A stretch of DNA of 64,000 nt from Asterella californica (GCA_036924285.1 JAYKYS010000009.1:25338001-25402000), one strand, 5' to 3'; numbered from the stretch's first letter, positions 44,440-57,808 are shown. Notes: generated by a model from the letters alone, not told the origin. Numbers and translations are program-made.

Positions 44440-45374
44440 CGTTTCAGTTATGTCGCAGTAAGCTTCTGCGAAATCTGATGAAGATGACTGTGTTTCTTCT
44501 GGGGATGATGATATTGTCGCCGATGATGACCTTCTTGTCTGTGTTCTCGCTACGCCCCTACCTGAGATCATTGCCGACATTCTCTTTCGACTCCTTTCAG
44601 ACTGTTTGCTGTCACCATTCTGATCTTGTCTCAGCGTGTACTGTAGATCGCTTTTGAAAGCCGGCTACTTACCTCCTTATCCTCTGTATTCTGGTAGGCT
44701 CTTGTTATTCTGCGATCTTGATCTTTATAGAACCAGATCCTACATATATCTAGATTTTCATTTCGATCGTGTTCCAGCTGAGTTCTTGCTGGATGGCCTG
44801 GATTATGTGCTGATTGGCAAATCCTTTTCCATACCCGCCACTTGCCTCCAGGTCATCGTTGGACCATTCCACTATATCAACTCTTGGATAACCTTACGTG
44901 ATCGCAGATCGACATTCTTCTCTTATCCAAAGTTCTTTCAGTTCGGCATTGATCCGCATCTTCTGAAGCCTACTCTAGCTGTGATCTACCGCCTGAACTG
45001 TGTTCATTGTATTTGTGAAGACATCGATCCTCAATTGTTCAACTTTGCTTGCAAGCACCATCCGTTTCTCACGCACGCTGCTGAGAAGGGCAGCGAAGAC
45101 AAAACGCGTGCCTGTCCCACCTCCAGCGACAGGAACGCGTCGAGTATCAGTACCGCATCAACTTGAACTCTCAGTTACGATTAACTGCACAGGTGCTGAT
45201 CTTGACATGGAGAAATGTTGGCCTGTTTTGTGTTCTTTTCTTCATGATGAGTGCACCGGTGGGCTCCTGTCCATCGAGAGAGGAGGCAGTCTTTTACACT
45301 TTCACGTGTAGGGGGTGCTTTCTGTTCAGGCTACTAGCACTCTCCAGGTGAAGCAACGTATTCTCACTGCTCAA
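44440..45374 (+). pseudogene. HUH/Rep-like protein family, copy 2 (truncated)
   Basis: Acidic start (DDCVSSGDDDIVADDDLL), then the family N-terminal domain (RSYIYLDFHFDRVPAEFLLD, FNFACKHHPFL), then LELSVTINCTGADLDMEKCW, then SIERGGSLLHFHV with a CAG-to-TAG stop where copies 1 and 3 have HFQG, then VLSVQATSTLQVKQRILTAQ. Homology ends at 45374, exactly where direct repeat B begins, so motif III and the C-terminal zinc ribbon are lost. Several frame changes occur. The same N-terminal domain is found in copy 3, which shows that it belongs to the family. Confidence 0.65.
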
Positions 45375-45487
45375 ATTGGGCGAGGTTGCCTCTAATCTCG
45401 TCTGAAAGCTATGCCTTTAACGGATTGCTCAACCTGTGATCATCACAGAGAAGAAGAATTTGCAGGTTAGATGTTTCTTCATGGGTG
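45375..45487 (+). repeat. Direct repeat B flanking Rep-like copy 2
   Basis: Partner of 43279-43390; starts ATTGGGCGAGGTTGCCTCTA and ends TTCATGGGTG. Begins at the point where Rep-like homology stops. Confidence 0.9.
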
Positions 45488-47389
45488 GATACTGTGATGA
45501 TAGTAATCATGAACATTACACTGGTTGTACAAAACAAAAGCTTTTCGACATATGAAATATATACAGTGTTGAGTTAAATCACATTCAAGATAGAAATAAC
45601 CGAGAGAACATGGTCTGTAATCAAAAGGAGGTGAGGGATGGTGTTTTCTCTTCATCTTTATTTCATAGGAATAAACATGTCAAAAAAAGCAAAGCAACTC
45701 ACCACAAGTATGATTGAACAATGTGTTTGAGTTCAATAAGAAAAATAATAATAAAGTCGTTCGAGAGGAATTAACACCTTGATTGGAGCTGACTAGTGGT
45801 AGCCAAGAACTAGCTACTAGCTGGACAGGAGTACAATCTGGTTGGGTTCTTAAGGCATAGAGCAACAACAAAATTGAAGGTAGAGGTAAGCAACTCGTAT
45901 GTAAGCTTACAGACACAAGGGAACAAATCAATTTTAAATTTATATTTATATTATATTAAACTAAGTGATTTATTATTAAACTTTGATTTATTTTTAATAA
46001 ACATTTATATTTATTATATTATGTATTAGAGAGTATTAAATCTGTAAACAGTTCTATGAGTATATGTTGTATATAGTATAAACATAAAGAACTAAACGGA
46101 TAGTATGAAGTAATATATATCTTTTATTTAAAAATATATTTAAGATTAAGTGATTGCACATGTGTTCATTTTGAATCTGTTGATAACTTTGTATACTTCT
46201 ATATTCTAGTAATGTATGGTTTAATGCATGATAACTAAAAGAATTCAGTTAATCTGAACTACTTTTGTCACAAAACATGAAAAATTAACTAATAAACAAA
46301 TAATAATTTCAGAATAATATACAAAATAAAAAAACCATTTAATATTTTAATTTATTTTTGTATCAAAACTTTTAAACAAATATGGATATTTAATAGGGCA
46401 ACGTCCACGCGCGTTACTTAACTTTTAAAAAGACTGATCTCGCCGAGGACCACAGCTGTGTGTTGTTGTGTACTAAACTCAGATATCATTGAAGTATTAT
46501 ATTGTAACCATCATTTACTTCGTCAAATGAAAGGAATAATAAGCATAATCAGTAAAACTGATAACACATTGAGATCTATACCATGAGAACAATATTAGCA
46601 GACCGAGTCTCAAGTTCTAATATAATGGCACTAGTTGAATACAGTTGTACCCCTAGAATTAATGTTTTCAAATCTAATATCCTCCAAAATCTGACACAAT
46701 ATCATATCCACCGTTCATATATCATAAAGTTTAATATCAGTGACATACTTTTTGTATAAAAATTCGCAGATATTTAACAGATTATTGTGATCTCACGGTA
46801 AACAGTTTCCTAGAATAATTTGAGTGGTATTTTGAGATCTGACCTAAAATTGGATATTATGATGAAGCTATTTGACATGGGAACTAATAGATAGTCGTCG
46901 TGCATTGATGAGATCTGAGGACTTTTTATTTCTTCTTCATCACTTTAATTGTGATATTGTAGAGAATGACTCACCAATCGAGAAATTTCAGATACTGCCA
47001 GTTGGTTTTAGAGTCTTGGGAAACTAGTACATGGTTATAATATGATGGATCGGTTGGTTCCTCCTGTTGTCCCGGTCTTTTAGATATGTCACCGTCAGAT
47101 CACAAGATCTGAGGGAGGAAATTATTGGCCATCGATCAGACCTGGTGGTAAGGTTACCACTTCTCATAAGCCGGACACATGCCACCTCCTTCAACTGGTG
47201 CTCCCTCTAGTTTGACGCTATTTCCAGCGGTTCAATGCTGTTCTCCTCCTTTGACCCACGTGGTAAGATTTTTACCACGTGTCTAAGTTGACTGCGGGTG
47301 GTACTACTGTAGTGCCCTCCTGCCGACGTCACATCATACTATTCATATTCTCCTCCCGACAAGCAGAGCTTACCCGTTACATAAGTAAC
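45488..47389. other. AT-rich intergenic; hairpin with G-box at right end
   Basis: No gene recognised. At 47257-47281 there is a perfect hairpin CACGTGGTAA-gattt-TTACCACGTG that includes a G-box core in each arm. Confidence 0.4.
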
Positions 47390-47583
47390 TGTTCTCTAGT
47401 GGTATCCTGTCTCATATCCTATGAGACAGGATATGAGCCTTATGTACACTTAGGTTAATCCCTCTCTTAAGAAGGGTTAATTCTTAAATTATTTCTTGAT
47501 AGATTGTCTTGAATCGTAAAAAAGATTTTAGTTATAGTCGGGTAGTTACAGTTAACCTGACAGCACTTATGGGTTTTTTTGTT
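47390..47583 (+). repeat. Double-hairpin unit J
   Basis: Hairpin 1 TATCCTGTCTCATA-tcc-TATGAGACAGGATA (47403-47433, perfect 14 bp), enclosed by CATAAG/CTTATG. Hairpin 2 TTAATCCCT...AGGGTTAA (about 47455-47481). The box CACTTATGGGTTTTTTTG starts at 47564. Same order and spacing as unit A although hairpin 1 has a different sequence. Confidence 0.75.
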
Positions 47584-49640
47584 TTCAGAGCTTATGTGTT
47601 TCACTCAGGTGAGAATAATTTAATTTAGTTTTTTAAATATAGAAATTTAAATTCAATGACACTAACTTTGACATTTAAATTTAGACTTAAACTTGACTAA
47701 ATCAGCAGCGGCGACTGTACAGTCCCCCGCTTCCTTCAATTTATACACAGAGAGAGACAGTATATTTTTCTTGTACATTTAAATTCGTCTTTGACTTCAC
47801 GGAACCAGCCGTGAGATTGTATTTTTCCTCGTTCGCTTCGTGTTCTCCGTCCTCTTCTCTCGTCCGACATTCTTGTCGTCTTCCTCGTACTTATACAAGT
47901 CCGTGGGGAAGGATATTGTCTCCTAGTATCCAGAATGCAGCATGTCTTCATAGTTTTGGGATCGAACAAAATTCCCCTATAGCCTATCTTGGCTTGGATA
48001 AAAGAAAATAATCAAAGATTTTTCTCAGAATACCACTATGTCATGAGGTTGGCTACATTTGAAACAGACCAAAATGAAAACTGAAAATCCTATACATGTG
48101 GTTACCACATGTATCTGATTTTCTATATGTGGTAACCGTTTACTAAATTAGAGCCTTGATTTTGTAAACTCATGTGCAAGTGAAAGTAAGATTTTTAAGT
48201 AAAATTCTTAAATAAATAATAAAACTAAAATAAGCTATTTTGAATTCTTAAATAAGTTTGAAGTTAAAATATAGTATATTATATATAAAAAGTGGTTTAT
48301 TTTGATAATATTCTCTAGATGAAAATATAATTTAAATCTTTAATTTTAAAAATATAAATATTAATGTATCTCTTGATGCCCACGTTGTCAAGGCGAGAGT
48401 TTTTTCGACTCTCAAGAGGTGCAAGAATCTCTTTGTGAATTTGTGAAATAGCTAGTGAGACTATATTCGGTAGAGGATGACTGGTCGGTGCCGTTGGAAC
48501 TATTCTCCTTTTTTAACTAAGATTCTAACAAGCTTATTTCGCCCCTTTCGGATCTTAGTAGGCTCGTATAGGTCTCACCGTTGGATACCCAGAAGATAGT
48601 TAGAAAAGTAACATATTTTACAGTTGGATCAAATGCGTTGTGGTTTGAGTATCTACTGAGTCATGATGTGAAAAAATGATTTGTAAATTTTTCTTAAGAC
48701 CTTAGGCTATTAATGGATATCTTGCTTCGCATAGAAATCATGTCTTATGGAGAATCACTATGAGAAAAAAAATCATATAATGGAAATTACATCTATTTAT
48801 ACAATTGTAAATTTATTGCTTTGCGTGCAAAATAGAACTGAGTTCAATATGTTCTAATGCAACACACTTCAAAGCTACGTTCAAAGTCAAATAGAGCACA
48901 TGTGAAAGCTACAGTATGTACGCACCGTTACTAACAAAGAGAAGTATAATACTTTCGAAGAAGATATATCATGACTCATTCAACACATGTGCAATAGGTC
49001 CATTTTCTGTTTCCAGACTAGTTTGCAATTGTTTATCCTTGTGGTCTCGTTTATGCAAGATGAACTATCATGGAAGTGAGTGTGAAAAAAATTGATGTTA
49101 AGAATGATCCGACGTGAAGCAAACATAATGTTTATTTTCTAGACGATATAGACAGCGTATACTTGGACGACGATGACATTTATAGCAAGTGAAAAAACTT
49201 TAGATATGAGAACGTTGTTGAAAAGTGATCTTGGAGCTAAAGCCAAAAACCGTTGTCGGAGTGTGATAAGGCTAACTAAGAAAATGTTGGGCTTCTGGTT
49301 GTGGTTATTTACGCAAGAGGTAAGCTTCAGGTTATAACTTGGCACTATAAGCACTTATATAGGTTGTGTCTTCTAATATGTTCAGAGAGCAAAAATCAGA
49401 TATAACAAGTAGTAATAAAGTCAAACGGTGAACTTTAACATCAAGAACATGAAACATATGATGGTTTAAACTTCAAAACTTCTCCTACATGTAAAAGAAG
49501 CCTTACTGAACACATACAAAATTTCAGCATGAGATCAACTCTGAGCACTGAGATATGAACAAAAACGGTTTTACTAAGAAAATTACAATAATTTCTGGTA
49601 CCCAGATGACTACTTCGACCTAGACCAAAAAACTGGATTG
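47584..49640. other. AT-rich intergenic; nothing recognised
   Basis: Contains a small palindrome ATACATGTGG-tta-CCACATGTAT at 48092-48114. No coding motif found; the minus-strand ORF at 49139-49354 is not recognised. Confidence 0.35.
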
Positions 49641-50250
49641 TTAACTTTTGTTCAGTCCCACAGGATTTGTAGTCTACAATATGTTGAACAACCTTGCGAA
49701 GTTTGACCTGCTGGTAGTACATGGATCTTCAGATCCAGAGCTCGGAAGTTGCTGCTCTAGATTGAGAGCTTTTTATACCCACTCTACTTCAGCGATCGCT
49801 CTGATTTATTCACCCACTAAAATTACATGAAGTTTTTTCCACAGTCGTAGCCCTACTGATAGTGAACGCAACCATGAAGGTTTGAAGCAATTATCTCTAT
49901 TCTGCTATAATTTGACACCCATCAGTAATTGTGGTGCAATTCTAACCCAATCTGAACTTCAAATTGATAGAACTCTTTCTTCATTGCTCCAAATTGATCA
50001 AAACTTGAACTAACAGTGAGTGGCACGACGAGCTCTCTCACCTTGTGCTCTGTAATCTTTGAATTCCTTACCAAAAGCTCAAACTATCTTTAAGACCTCT
50101 ACTTCCAAGTTTAGGGTTTCACAAAAGATAGAAATGGATCAATGGGAGTTCATAGCTTCACTTCCATGTCTTTTTGTGACCCCATTCCACTTGGCAACTT
50201 AACTTCACACATAGGTTACATGTCAAGCCTCTAAAGTGTCAACATAAATC
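49641..50250. repeat. Possible degenerate gypsy LTR/leader fragment
   Basis: TTGCTGCTCTAGATTGAGAG and following bases (about 49751) resemble TTGCTGCTCCAGATTGAAAG inside both LTR duplication copies (3519 and 5020). Similarity continues loosely for about 60 bp. Tentative. Confidence 0.35.
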
Positions 50251-53165
50251 ATAAACTTTCTGCGAAGACATGTAAAGTGACATGTAACTCTAAAAGATAA
50301 CTTAAACAAGCTAGAAAGTATGCATGGACGACATGTAAGCAGAACCCATGAGCTTAAACTCTATCCACATGATAAACTTAAAGTTATGTACTTTGAACAA
50401 CATAGATAAGTATGGAATCATTTGCACAAGCGTACTAGTGCTTGAACAAGATAAATAACATACTATCAACCTATTAGAACTCAAAATATCTAACATAGTA
50501 ATGTTAACACTATATGCAAAAGTGTCGTATGCATAAAAGTCTAGAAGTAATATTTAGCTAACTTCTAGAACTAGTAAACTCAAGTGTTGGAGTAAAAATG
50601 TAGCAGGTAGTCGCCAAGTAGTGCGACATCGTCATCACTAGTTCCAACGTATTTGTAAACATCCAAGAGGAAGTGAATCCAAGAATTTCAAATTTGGCAT
50701 ACTCAGTGGTTGACACAAGGAACTCATGAGGATTGTTTGATAAATGCAGATCGAGATACACATATCGTCATAGAAAAGAAAATCTCTTATCACTAAAAGG
50801 CTTTATACTTCAAATTGCAGCGATCAACCGTTCAAAACAAGGATAGCCACGGGTACTATTAGATGTGATGAGAATAACTTCACATGTATTGTAATCGTGA
50901 ACACCCTATCAGAGGTCAAAGATAAATCCTCACAATGAACACTATTGGTAGAGCAGTGCTATGCTGAAGTGAATTCATGATCAGAATTCTCAGTATCATC
51001 CGTTTTGATGGGTATCTTTGAGATAATGATCATCATGCAGCTGAGTTGCTTGTCCATCTAAGGAAATATGAATTTCAGTCATGACGATGAGGAATAAAAT
51101 TACTATCTTGCTGGGCCGCATATTATTCAAAGCTAGCTAGTTTGCGAAGAATGGTCCTCAAGTCAGTGCCAAGTCGTAGTCGAAGTCGTGCATTGAACAT
51201 GGATAAGTTTAAACTTTGCATTGTGATTCTAATCTTGTTATCCTTATCACTTTAAACATTTCCATCACTTCAAGGTTTAGGGTTTAAACCCTTAACCCTT
51301 AACTTGCCATCACTTGTTATCTTATGTAGTTTTTAAAATATAATTAGATTTTTGAAATTCTTTCATCCATCGTGTAACTTACTATACAATATTTTATTAA
51401 GGGTTATTCATCTTATCCATTCGTCTCATCCTATCCGTGTCAAAGACTATGTTTCAGATCATGAACTTCTGTTGTAATTCACTGATGCAGATCTTACCGA
51501 AATAAATTATGAAGCTCAACTGAGATGAAAATAATTTGTCAAACAATCATAGAATTCAAAAATTCTTAGCTGCACGTGTCTTTTATCATGTTTACCAAAG
51601 TGTAAAGTAAATTTTGGTAAAGTGTATAGCAGATTCTCTTATCAATTATATAAAAAGTGAGAGATTTTTAAGTAGAAGACAGCAAAACGAGATCATGAGA
51701 AAGGTGAAGAAAGCAAACCATGTTCATGAGGATAGAAAGATTTGTTCATTCTTATCAATTTAGAAAACCAATTAAAATCTTGGAAAAATTTGATAATATT
51801 ATAATTGATGCTATCGTATTCCGTATTATCATTGCTTGGACAATCGAGCAAAGGAAATATGCATGTTAGGACTAATGCCCCGAAGGCTAGAGTTAAAGTT
51901 TTGAATTTTGAATTTTGAATTCACATCACTAGCTTACTCAAAGTTAAAAGAAGATAAAATAAGATGAAAGTTTATGTTTAACAACATCATATTGAGCAAA
52001 AAGAGTATGAGTATGAAAATGGATGTTTGGATAGAGAATGTTATGTACATGTTTCCAAACAATAATGAGGTTTAGTTTGACCAAAGATACATACAACCTA
52101 ACCTCCATTGCTACCATGGAGAAAATGATAATGTAACAGTGCGAAAATTTGAATAGATGATATGTAGAATAGGGGTGTCAAAGTTGGAACCTTTCTGAAA
52201 AGATGTAGACTCTCTCAAGAGAGTTACGAATTCGGCAAGACCTTTCGGTGTTTTTTGTCTTTGGGAGATACCAGGAGGAAAATGCCACAGACGTTTCCTT
52301 AACGATATTTTGTCTGTCCTTTTTTGCCATGGAGAATTTATTGCTCTGAGTAATGAGTCTGAGTGTCATAACCGAAAAAATTCAATAAAATGACCATAGT
52401 TTCCAGTCACTAGCGCGGCCCATAATGAATCGTGCTTGTATATAAAGTTATCTGCGGTGATTTTACGGCTCTTTCTCTCTCCGTAGTTGAAGAATATTTC
52501 CTCTTTAACTTTGACAACCCTAATAGACCAGTCAACGTTAGTGTTCTCGAGTTGATAATAACATTTCTTATCACATAACGGATACCAAGTTATTTTCTGA
52601 ATTTTTGTTCACTAAGCTTCTTCATGCACCATATTTTTTTCTTATGTTTTCTGCTTACAACGGGATTTCTGCTGATTGTTGTAGTAGCAAGGATGTCTGA
52701 TGGATCATTCTTCTTTCCATTTACCAGTCTCCTTTGATTTCATGACTGTTGTTGATCCAGCCCACTATTGATTTCATCTTACATGTCATGTACTTGCTAT
52801 AGACGACTCCTAGTACTGTTATCATGTTTTGGTTTGTTGTTACCTGGCGCCTCTTGATTTTACTTTTAACTAGAATTTCATGACGAGTATTCTCGATTTC
52901 ACGAGTAGGTCCTAAATTCTTTGGTTTAGTATCACAATACCGAAACGAGCATACCTGTTTCTCATGTCTGCTTCAGAATCTGAGAATTCTTCTCTCCTCG
53001 TGATTCTCATTTTGGCGTCACACTTCTTTCTTTGGTTGAATTTTGTTCGTTACTTTTGCGGTGGAGATGGTAATAGTGCATTGATGTTTCCCGAGCGAAG
53101 AGAAGAGAGAGAATTGTAACCAAGTTGAGCTTGCATGTAAATTGCATGCCACATTTGAACACCCA
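50251..53165. other. AT-rich intergenic; nothing recognised
   Basis: Short ORFs only. A telomere-like GGTTTAGGGTTTAAACCCTT followed by AACCCTTAA is at about 51273-51301. No repeat unit or coding motif could be supported. Confidence 0.35.
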
Positions 53166-53346
53166 TGCATATTCACCTCTTTCATTTTCAGAGGGAAAAA
53201 GGAAATATACAAAAGTTTAAGTTATAATGCTAGGTAGAATTAGACAGTAAATTGAATATCCATAAAAATCTTTTTTGATTCGTCAGGCTACCACTCATAT
53301 AGTTTCTCAAGCGCATTTACGAGCACTTGACTTATGGGTTCTTTTT
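53166..53346 (+). repeat. Double-hairpin unit C (hairpin 2 degenerate)
   Basis: TGCATATTCACC (53166-53177) with CCTCTTT...GAGGG, then 160 bp later CTTATGGGTTCTTTTT (53331-53346), the same spacing as in unit A. The middle hairpin is decayed (GTTTAAGTTATAATG...CAGTAAATTGAAT). Confidence 0.6.
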
Positions 53347-53685
53347 GCTACTCTGTTTGAGATGTAACATTTAACAGTTCAATTATATTTCGATTTGCCA
53401 CACCTAGCTAATCTATAATTCAATTTAATATTTGTATATTTATCATTAAAAAAATTCGTAAAAACATTCTCCGCCACTAAACTGATATGCATGTTGTAAA
53501 CCGGTCAAGACTCAATAAGCGTGCATACTATTGATGTACCATATTATCAAGAATTTACCTCAAAATCAAGGATGCATATTGAGATCCCCATGTTAACCAA
53601 CAACTCCAGCAAATTCTTGTTTTGTTTGTTTTTTCCCTTTCGCGAGAAGTCCATGTTGCATACACATTATGATATTCCAAGTTCC

Positions 53686-53837
53686 TTGCATTATCACCTG
53701 TTCCAAGCTTGAAGAAGAGATAATGCAAAGAGGTTTAATTTATCACCTAACCCTTCTGATAAGAATAGTTACATGATAAACTAAAATTTGATAAAAAAAT
53801 ATATTTTTGTAAGACAGGAAGTCGCTCTTATGGCTCC
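53686..53837 (+). repeat. Double-hairpin unit D
   Basis: Hairpin 1 TTGCATTATC...GATAATGCAA (53686-53728, perfect 10 bp arms with further CTT/AAG pairing), hairpin 2 TTTAATTTATCACCTAACCC.../...TGATAAACTAAA (53734-53785), box variant CTCTTATGGCTCC (53825-53837). Confidence 0.85.
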
Positions 53838-55326
53838 TGGAGCGTGTTTTTACTAAGACTTAAAGGTTTTGTCCAGATTTGTTTGTATGTCTGGCAACTT
53901 CCACTTTACATATAAAGAATAATATTTATATTAAAAATATATTCCAATTCAAAAAATATTTTGTATTTTTATTTTATATCTATAATATATTGTTAACATC
54001 TCAAAAATAATCTATCTGTGAGACTGATAATAAATTTTGATTCTCGACCTACACTGTACGGTCCTCACTAGACTGTCTGGTTCAATGGACGTTGTGGAAT
54101 TTGCTCCTGTTCCTTCGCTTGTCTTTATTTCGGTCGGACCGGAAGTGCATGTTGCACCTTTGTAGACTATACTAACCCAGAATGGGTACTAATCAGCACG
54201 CGTGCAAGTAGGAAGTAATATATCACTAAGCTGACCAAATTGTCCAGTATCTCATCTAGAGAAGCATTGGAATCAGTGAACGGTTAGAGAGGGGTAGAAC
54301 GTTCAAAGTGACGTGGATATTAAAGACAATACTATATGTCTATTGCCAAGGCCAGACATGTGATAATGAAATAATTAATATGCATGTTGACACAAGCAAC
54401 TTTCGAGGAAACAATGATTTATCCAAGGAAGACAAAATAAGTAAACCGATGATAACTCAAATGAAAGAAAGAACATCCATGGTTTGCCCTTCTGGGGAGA
54501 AACGAATCACAAATTTATCACATCGCACGACAACTTCCATCAACTTTACTCTTACTGGATCACGTGAGACTCAAAAGTGAAAAAACAAAATATGTATGTT
54601 ATCATTGTTCTTACCATGTTACTATTTGCTGTTTAGGTACGAAATAAAGCTAAATTATTTGTTGGCTAGATTATATCGAGCCATTGGCATCGAGCTGAAA
54701 CTCTATATTTTGATGTGGAAGTAACAAAGTACCTCGGGACATATGAAATAGACAAATTTAGAGTTTTCTGACGTTTAAATAGAATTATATAATTTAGTTG
54801 TGTAATAAAGGCAATTATTTAATTAGAATATAGCCTATTTGGTTTCATTCCCAGCATTGCAACCATACGTCATTTCGTGACTTTCCTTGCTTTATAATGT
54901 AATAGCATATCATGATGTCATGCACATATTAAGAAGTGTCTAATCTACAAGTATTTTCAACTGCAGTGAATTCTGATGTATCCACCTTTCTCTCACATGA
55001 AAGGTTAATTTTCATTCATAAATTTCCAATGTGTTTAGCATTTACTTAGCATGTATCATAAATTTAGTTTTTCTTGCTGAAAAGACATAGAGGAATATCT
55101 TCGGATAATGTACTGCTATTTGGACTCAAACTTTATTAATGTGGAAAGAATATAGAGTTAGGAGCTAGTAGCCGAATGTGAATTATTTAATCAGTTTTTC
55201 TGGAACATATTCTATCATCTTAAACTTTGAATTTTCACTTCTAGCCCTCCATCTTGTTGATGAATATACATCCAAACTTCTCTTTTGCCAAACACGAAAA
55301 GAAGGAAGAAGACAAACGTGATGAAA
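53838..55326. other. AT-rich intergenic; no gene recognised
   Basis: One plus-strand 90 aa ORF (54308-54580) has no motif I know and composition like its surroundings. Confidence 0.35.
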
Positions 55327-55596
55327 ATTGCTGTATTAAATTGTGGTCTGGTTAGTATAGTCTGATATAGTCGTGGTGATGAAAATAGAGTTACAAAAAA
55401 CAGGGCGTTCTAGATAAAGCGGAAGAAGAAAATATTTTCTAAATATAATTTGAGAACATTAAATCGTATCCATTGCTGTATTAAATCGTAGTCTGGTTAG
55501 TATACTCCGATATAGTCGTGGTGATGAAAATAGAGTTACAGAAAAACAGGGCATCTAGACAAGACGGAAAAAGATTATGTTTTCTAAATATAATAT
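55327..55596. repeat. Tandem duplication, 145 bp period
   Basis: ATTGCTGTATTAAATYGTRG and onward through TATAGTCGTGGTGATGAAAA and TTTTCTAAATATAAT occurs at 55327-55450 and 55472-55596. Confidence 0.95.
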
Positions 55597-55692
55597 AGTT
55601 TTCTGTCTTGTCTACAACGCAGAATTGACACATGGCAAAATAGGTTGATAACGATGGCCGCAGACTAGACACATGGCAGCAGACTCATTTAC

Positions 55693-55876
55693 AACCCATA
55701 AACGGAGTACGGAGAGTGATCCTTGTATTTGTTTAAACATATGTGACACACACGTACCAGACTATTTAACAACTTTAATGTATGACCTAAACCCTTCCAA
55801 AGGAAAGGTTAAGGACATAAATTAAAGTGTATGCATATTCATCCTCTTCCGAACTCGAAAGAGGGTGAATATGCAT
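55693..55876 (-). repeat. Double-hairpin unit E (reverse)
   Basis: Read on minus: hairpin 1 ATGCATATTCACCCTCTTTC.../...GAATATGCAT (55831-55876, about 20 bp arms), hairpin 2 (55774-55826, TTTAAT..TATG.CCT.AACC type), box TTATGGGTT (55693-55701). The clearest complete copy. Confidence 0.85.
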
Positions 55877-56625
55877 GCTTCTTTAATTTGTTGGTGGATC
55901 ATCTTGTTGATGATTTTGCACATGATCAGCCCTGAACTTGTAAGTCTTTTACATGTGTAACACGTTCTGAGCATACTCCTCTCGTAAAGTTTTGACATTG
56001 ATTTTTGTTAAGTCTTCATTTTTCAACCAAGTCGTGGGACTAAGTGACAACACCGTTTTTATACCTAGCAAGAGATATTGAGCTTAATCTAAACTTTTGA
56101 ACAATTCAATAAAGTAAAATTTATCATTATTGATACTATGTCCATGTGTTAGAAATGCATGTAGAGTAAACAAGGACTCATAAACCTTAAATATTCCTTG
56201 TAATGGGGATTTCTTCGTCAATAGGTTCATTTTTCCACAGCAAAACTCGCAATCCTTCATAAAAAGCATTAGAGTGTTTCCAGTTGTGTTTGTGGAAACA
56301 TGGTTTATCATATTAATGTTACTATCATTCTCATGGTTCAGTTATGATATCATCCATAGATATCAAAATTAACATTATAGATATCTTCTTTTCAACTTCT
56401 TTCATTTACATTGAACGTTGTCTTTTCAAATAAATGCAACATAATCTACAATATATGGTTAGAAAAAATAATTTATATCATTTCATTGTATTTAAGTAGA
56501 GAAACAATAAAATAAAGTTAAAGTTTATTTATTAAATCTATATAAATTAGCTTACATCCATAAAATAACACCATTAATGTTGCTTAAGAAAAGATCATAA
56601 TGGATCACTTCAACCACATCTTCCC
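55877..56625. other. AT-rich intergenic; nothing recognised
   Basis: No coding motif or repeat unit recognised between unit E and the gypsy protease relic. Confidence 0.35.
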
Positions 56626-56629
56626 AAGC

Positions 56630-56958
56630 GGGATATGATGTGGTTGAAGATGTGGGTGCTCAAAAAGCCAACATCACTGTTGGACAACTGATCGCTCGCA
56701 CTTAATCCCAGCTTACGAAGAGAACTCAGAGGAGGACTGAGTTCTAAGAGAAGCAAGAAGAAGAAACCCAAGAGCAAGACATCAAAGTCTGTGGGAGTTG
56801 GTGTGGTGGATGTGCATGCTTCAGAGGTATGCACTAGGGCTTCAAAGATTGAAGTCCGGTTGAATGGTCACTACGTCTCTTACGTATTGATGAATGGAGG
56901 GTCGGCTGTAAACGCCATATCGGAGAGGTTTGAAATGATAAGCCTCAAGCAAACTTAA
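56630..56958 (+). pseudogene. Gypsy gag-protease junction relic
   Basis: Plus strand: YDVVEDVGAQKANITVGQLI, a frameshift at a TAA, then ALNPSLRRELRGGLSSKR, a Lys-rich linker, and IEVRLNGHYVSYVLMNGGSA followed by VNAISERF. This fits the end of gag and the active-site region of a gypsy aspartic protease of the LVDGGSGVNVMS type, with the catalytic Asp replaced by Asn (MNGGS). About 110 codons; no LTR found nearby. Confidence 0.65.
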
Positions 56959-57808
56959 CGTTTCTTTACTAAGGGTACCGTCTAAACGTGTTTTCAACTG
57001 TAGTGATTTCTAGATGCCTATTACTACTTCTATTTCTATGGAAGACTTTACATGAAAGATGACTACTTATGAAAATTAAAATATACTAAGCATCTAGTCA
57101 AAGAGTACCTTATTCTGTTTCACACTGCAAAAATACTTTTAAATCTTAACAAAACAAGGATAGGAAGAATATTGTACGATCCAATAGAAGTACAGAAAAG
57201 ACAAGAGGCAGATGAGTCTTGCCATACGTTGCCAGGTTTTTATAGCTTTGCTCTCATGGAAGACCGCACTTATAGTTTATTGCATTAACATAGTTCTTCT
57301 CTTTTCTGAAAGGTGCAGTGGGGTGATGATTGGCCCCTTTTCATACTTGTCCTTCCTTCTCGACAGCGGAATGTGTGCACTCCTTTAAGGATTCCGACTC
57401 TTCTCAAGGATATGTGAGATTTACCGGTTGAGAAACAGAAGCGCATGCATTTGACCCTGCGGGGATTTCCCTGTCAAGGAAAAGAAAAAGAGAACAACAG
57501 AATTGCAGTCAGATCAAAAATATGTGTGAAATACTGCAAAGAAAACAGTTTACAAGCCCACCAACTGACAGGCATCAATCATGTAGTTGAAACAGTCTCG
57601 AGTGCACAACGATCTGCAAGAAATTGGAAGTTTAAATATACATCCCAAGCGTACCAACCGGGAATGGGAGGAAGAGGACGAGCGGGTGTAACGGCCGGGA
57701 AAATTTAAGACGGAGATTGGTTGGGAGGGGAAGCGCGGCTTCCACTTGGCGTTGGTTGTCAAATATCCGCGCAGCAAATTTAATAATCAAACCTAGCTGG
57801 CCGCCTTC
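56959..57808. other. Intergenic; nothing recognised
   Basis: Overlapping low-value ORFs around 57445-57777. No motif recognised. Confidence 0.35.
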
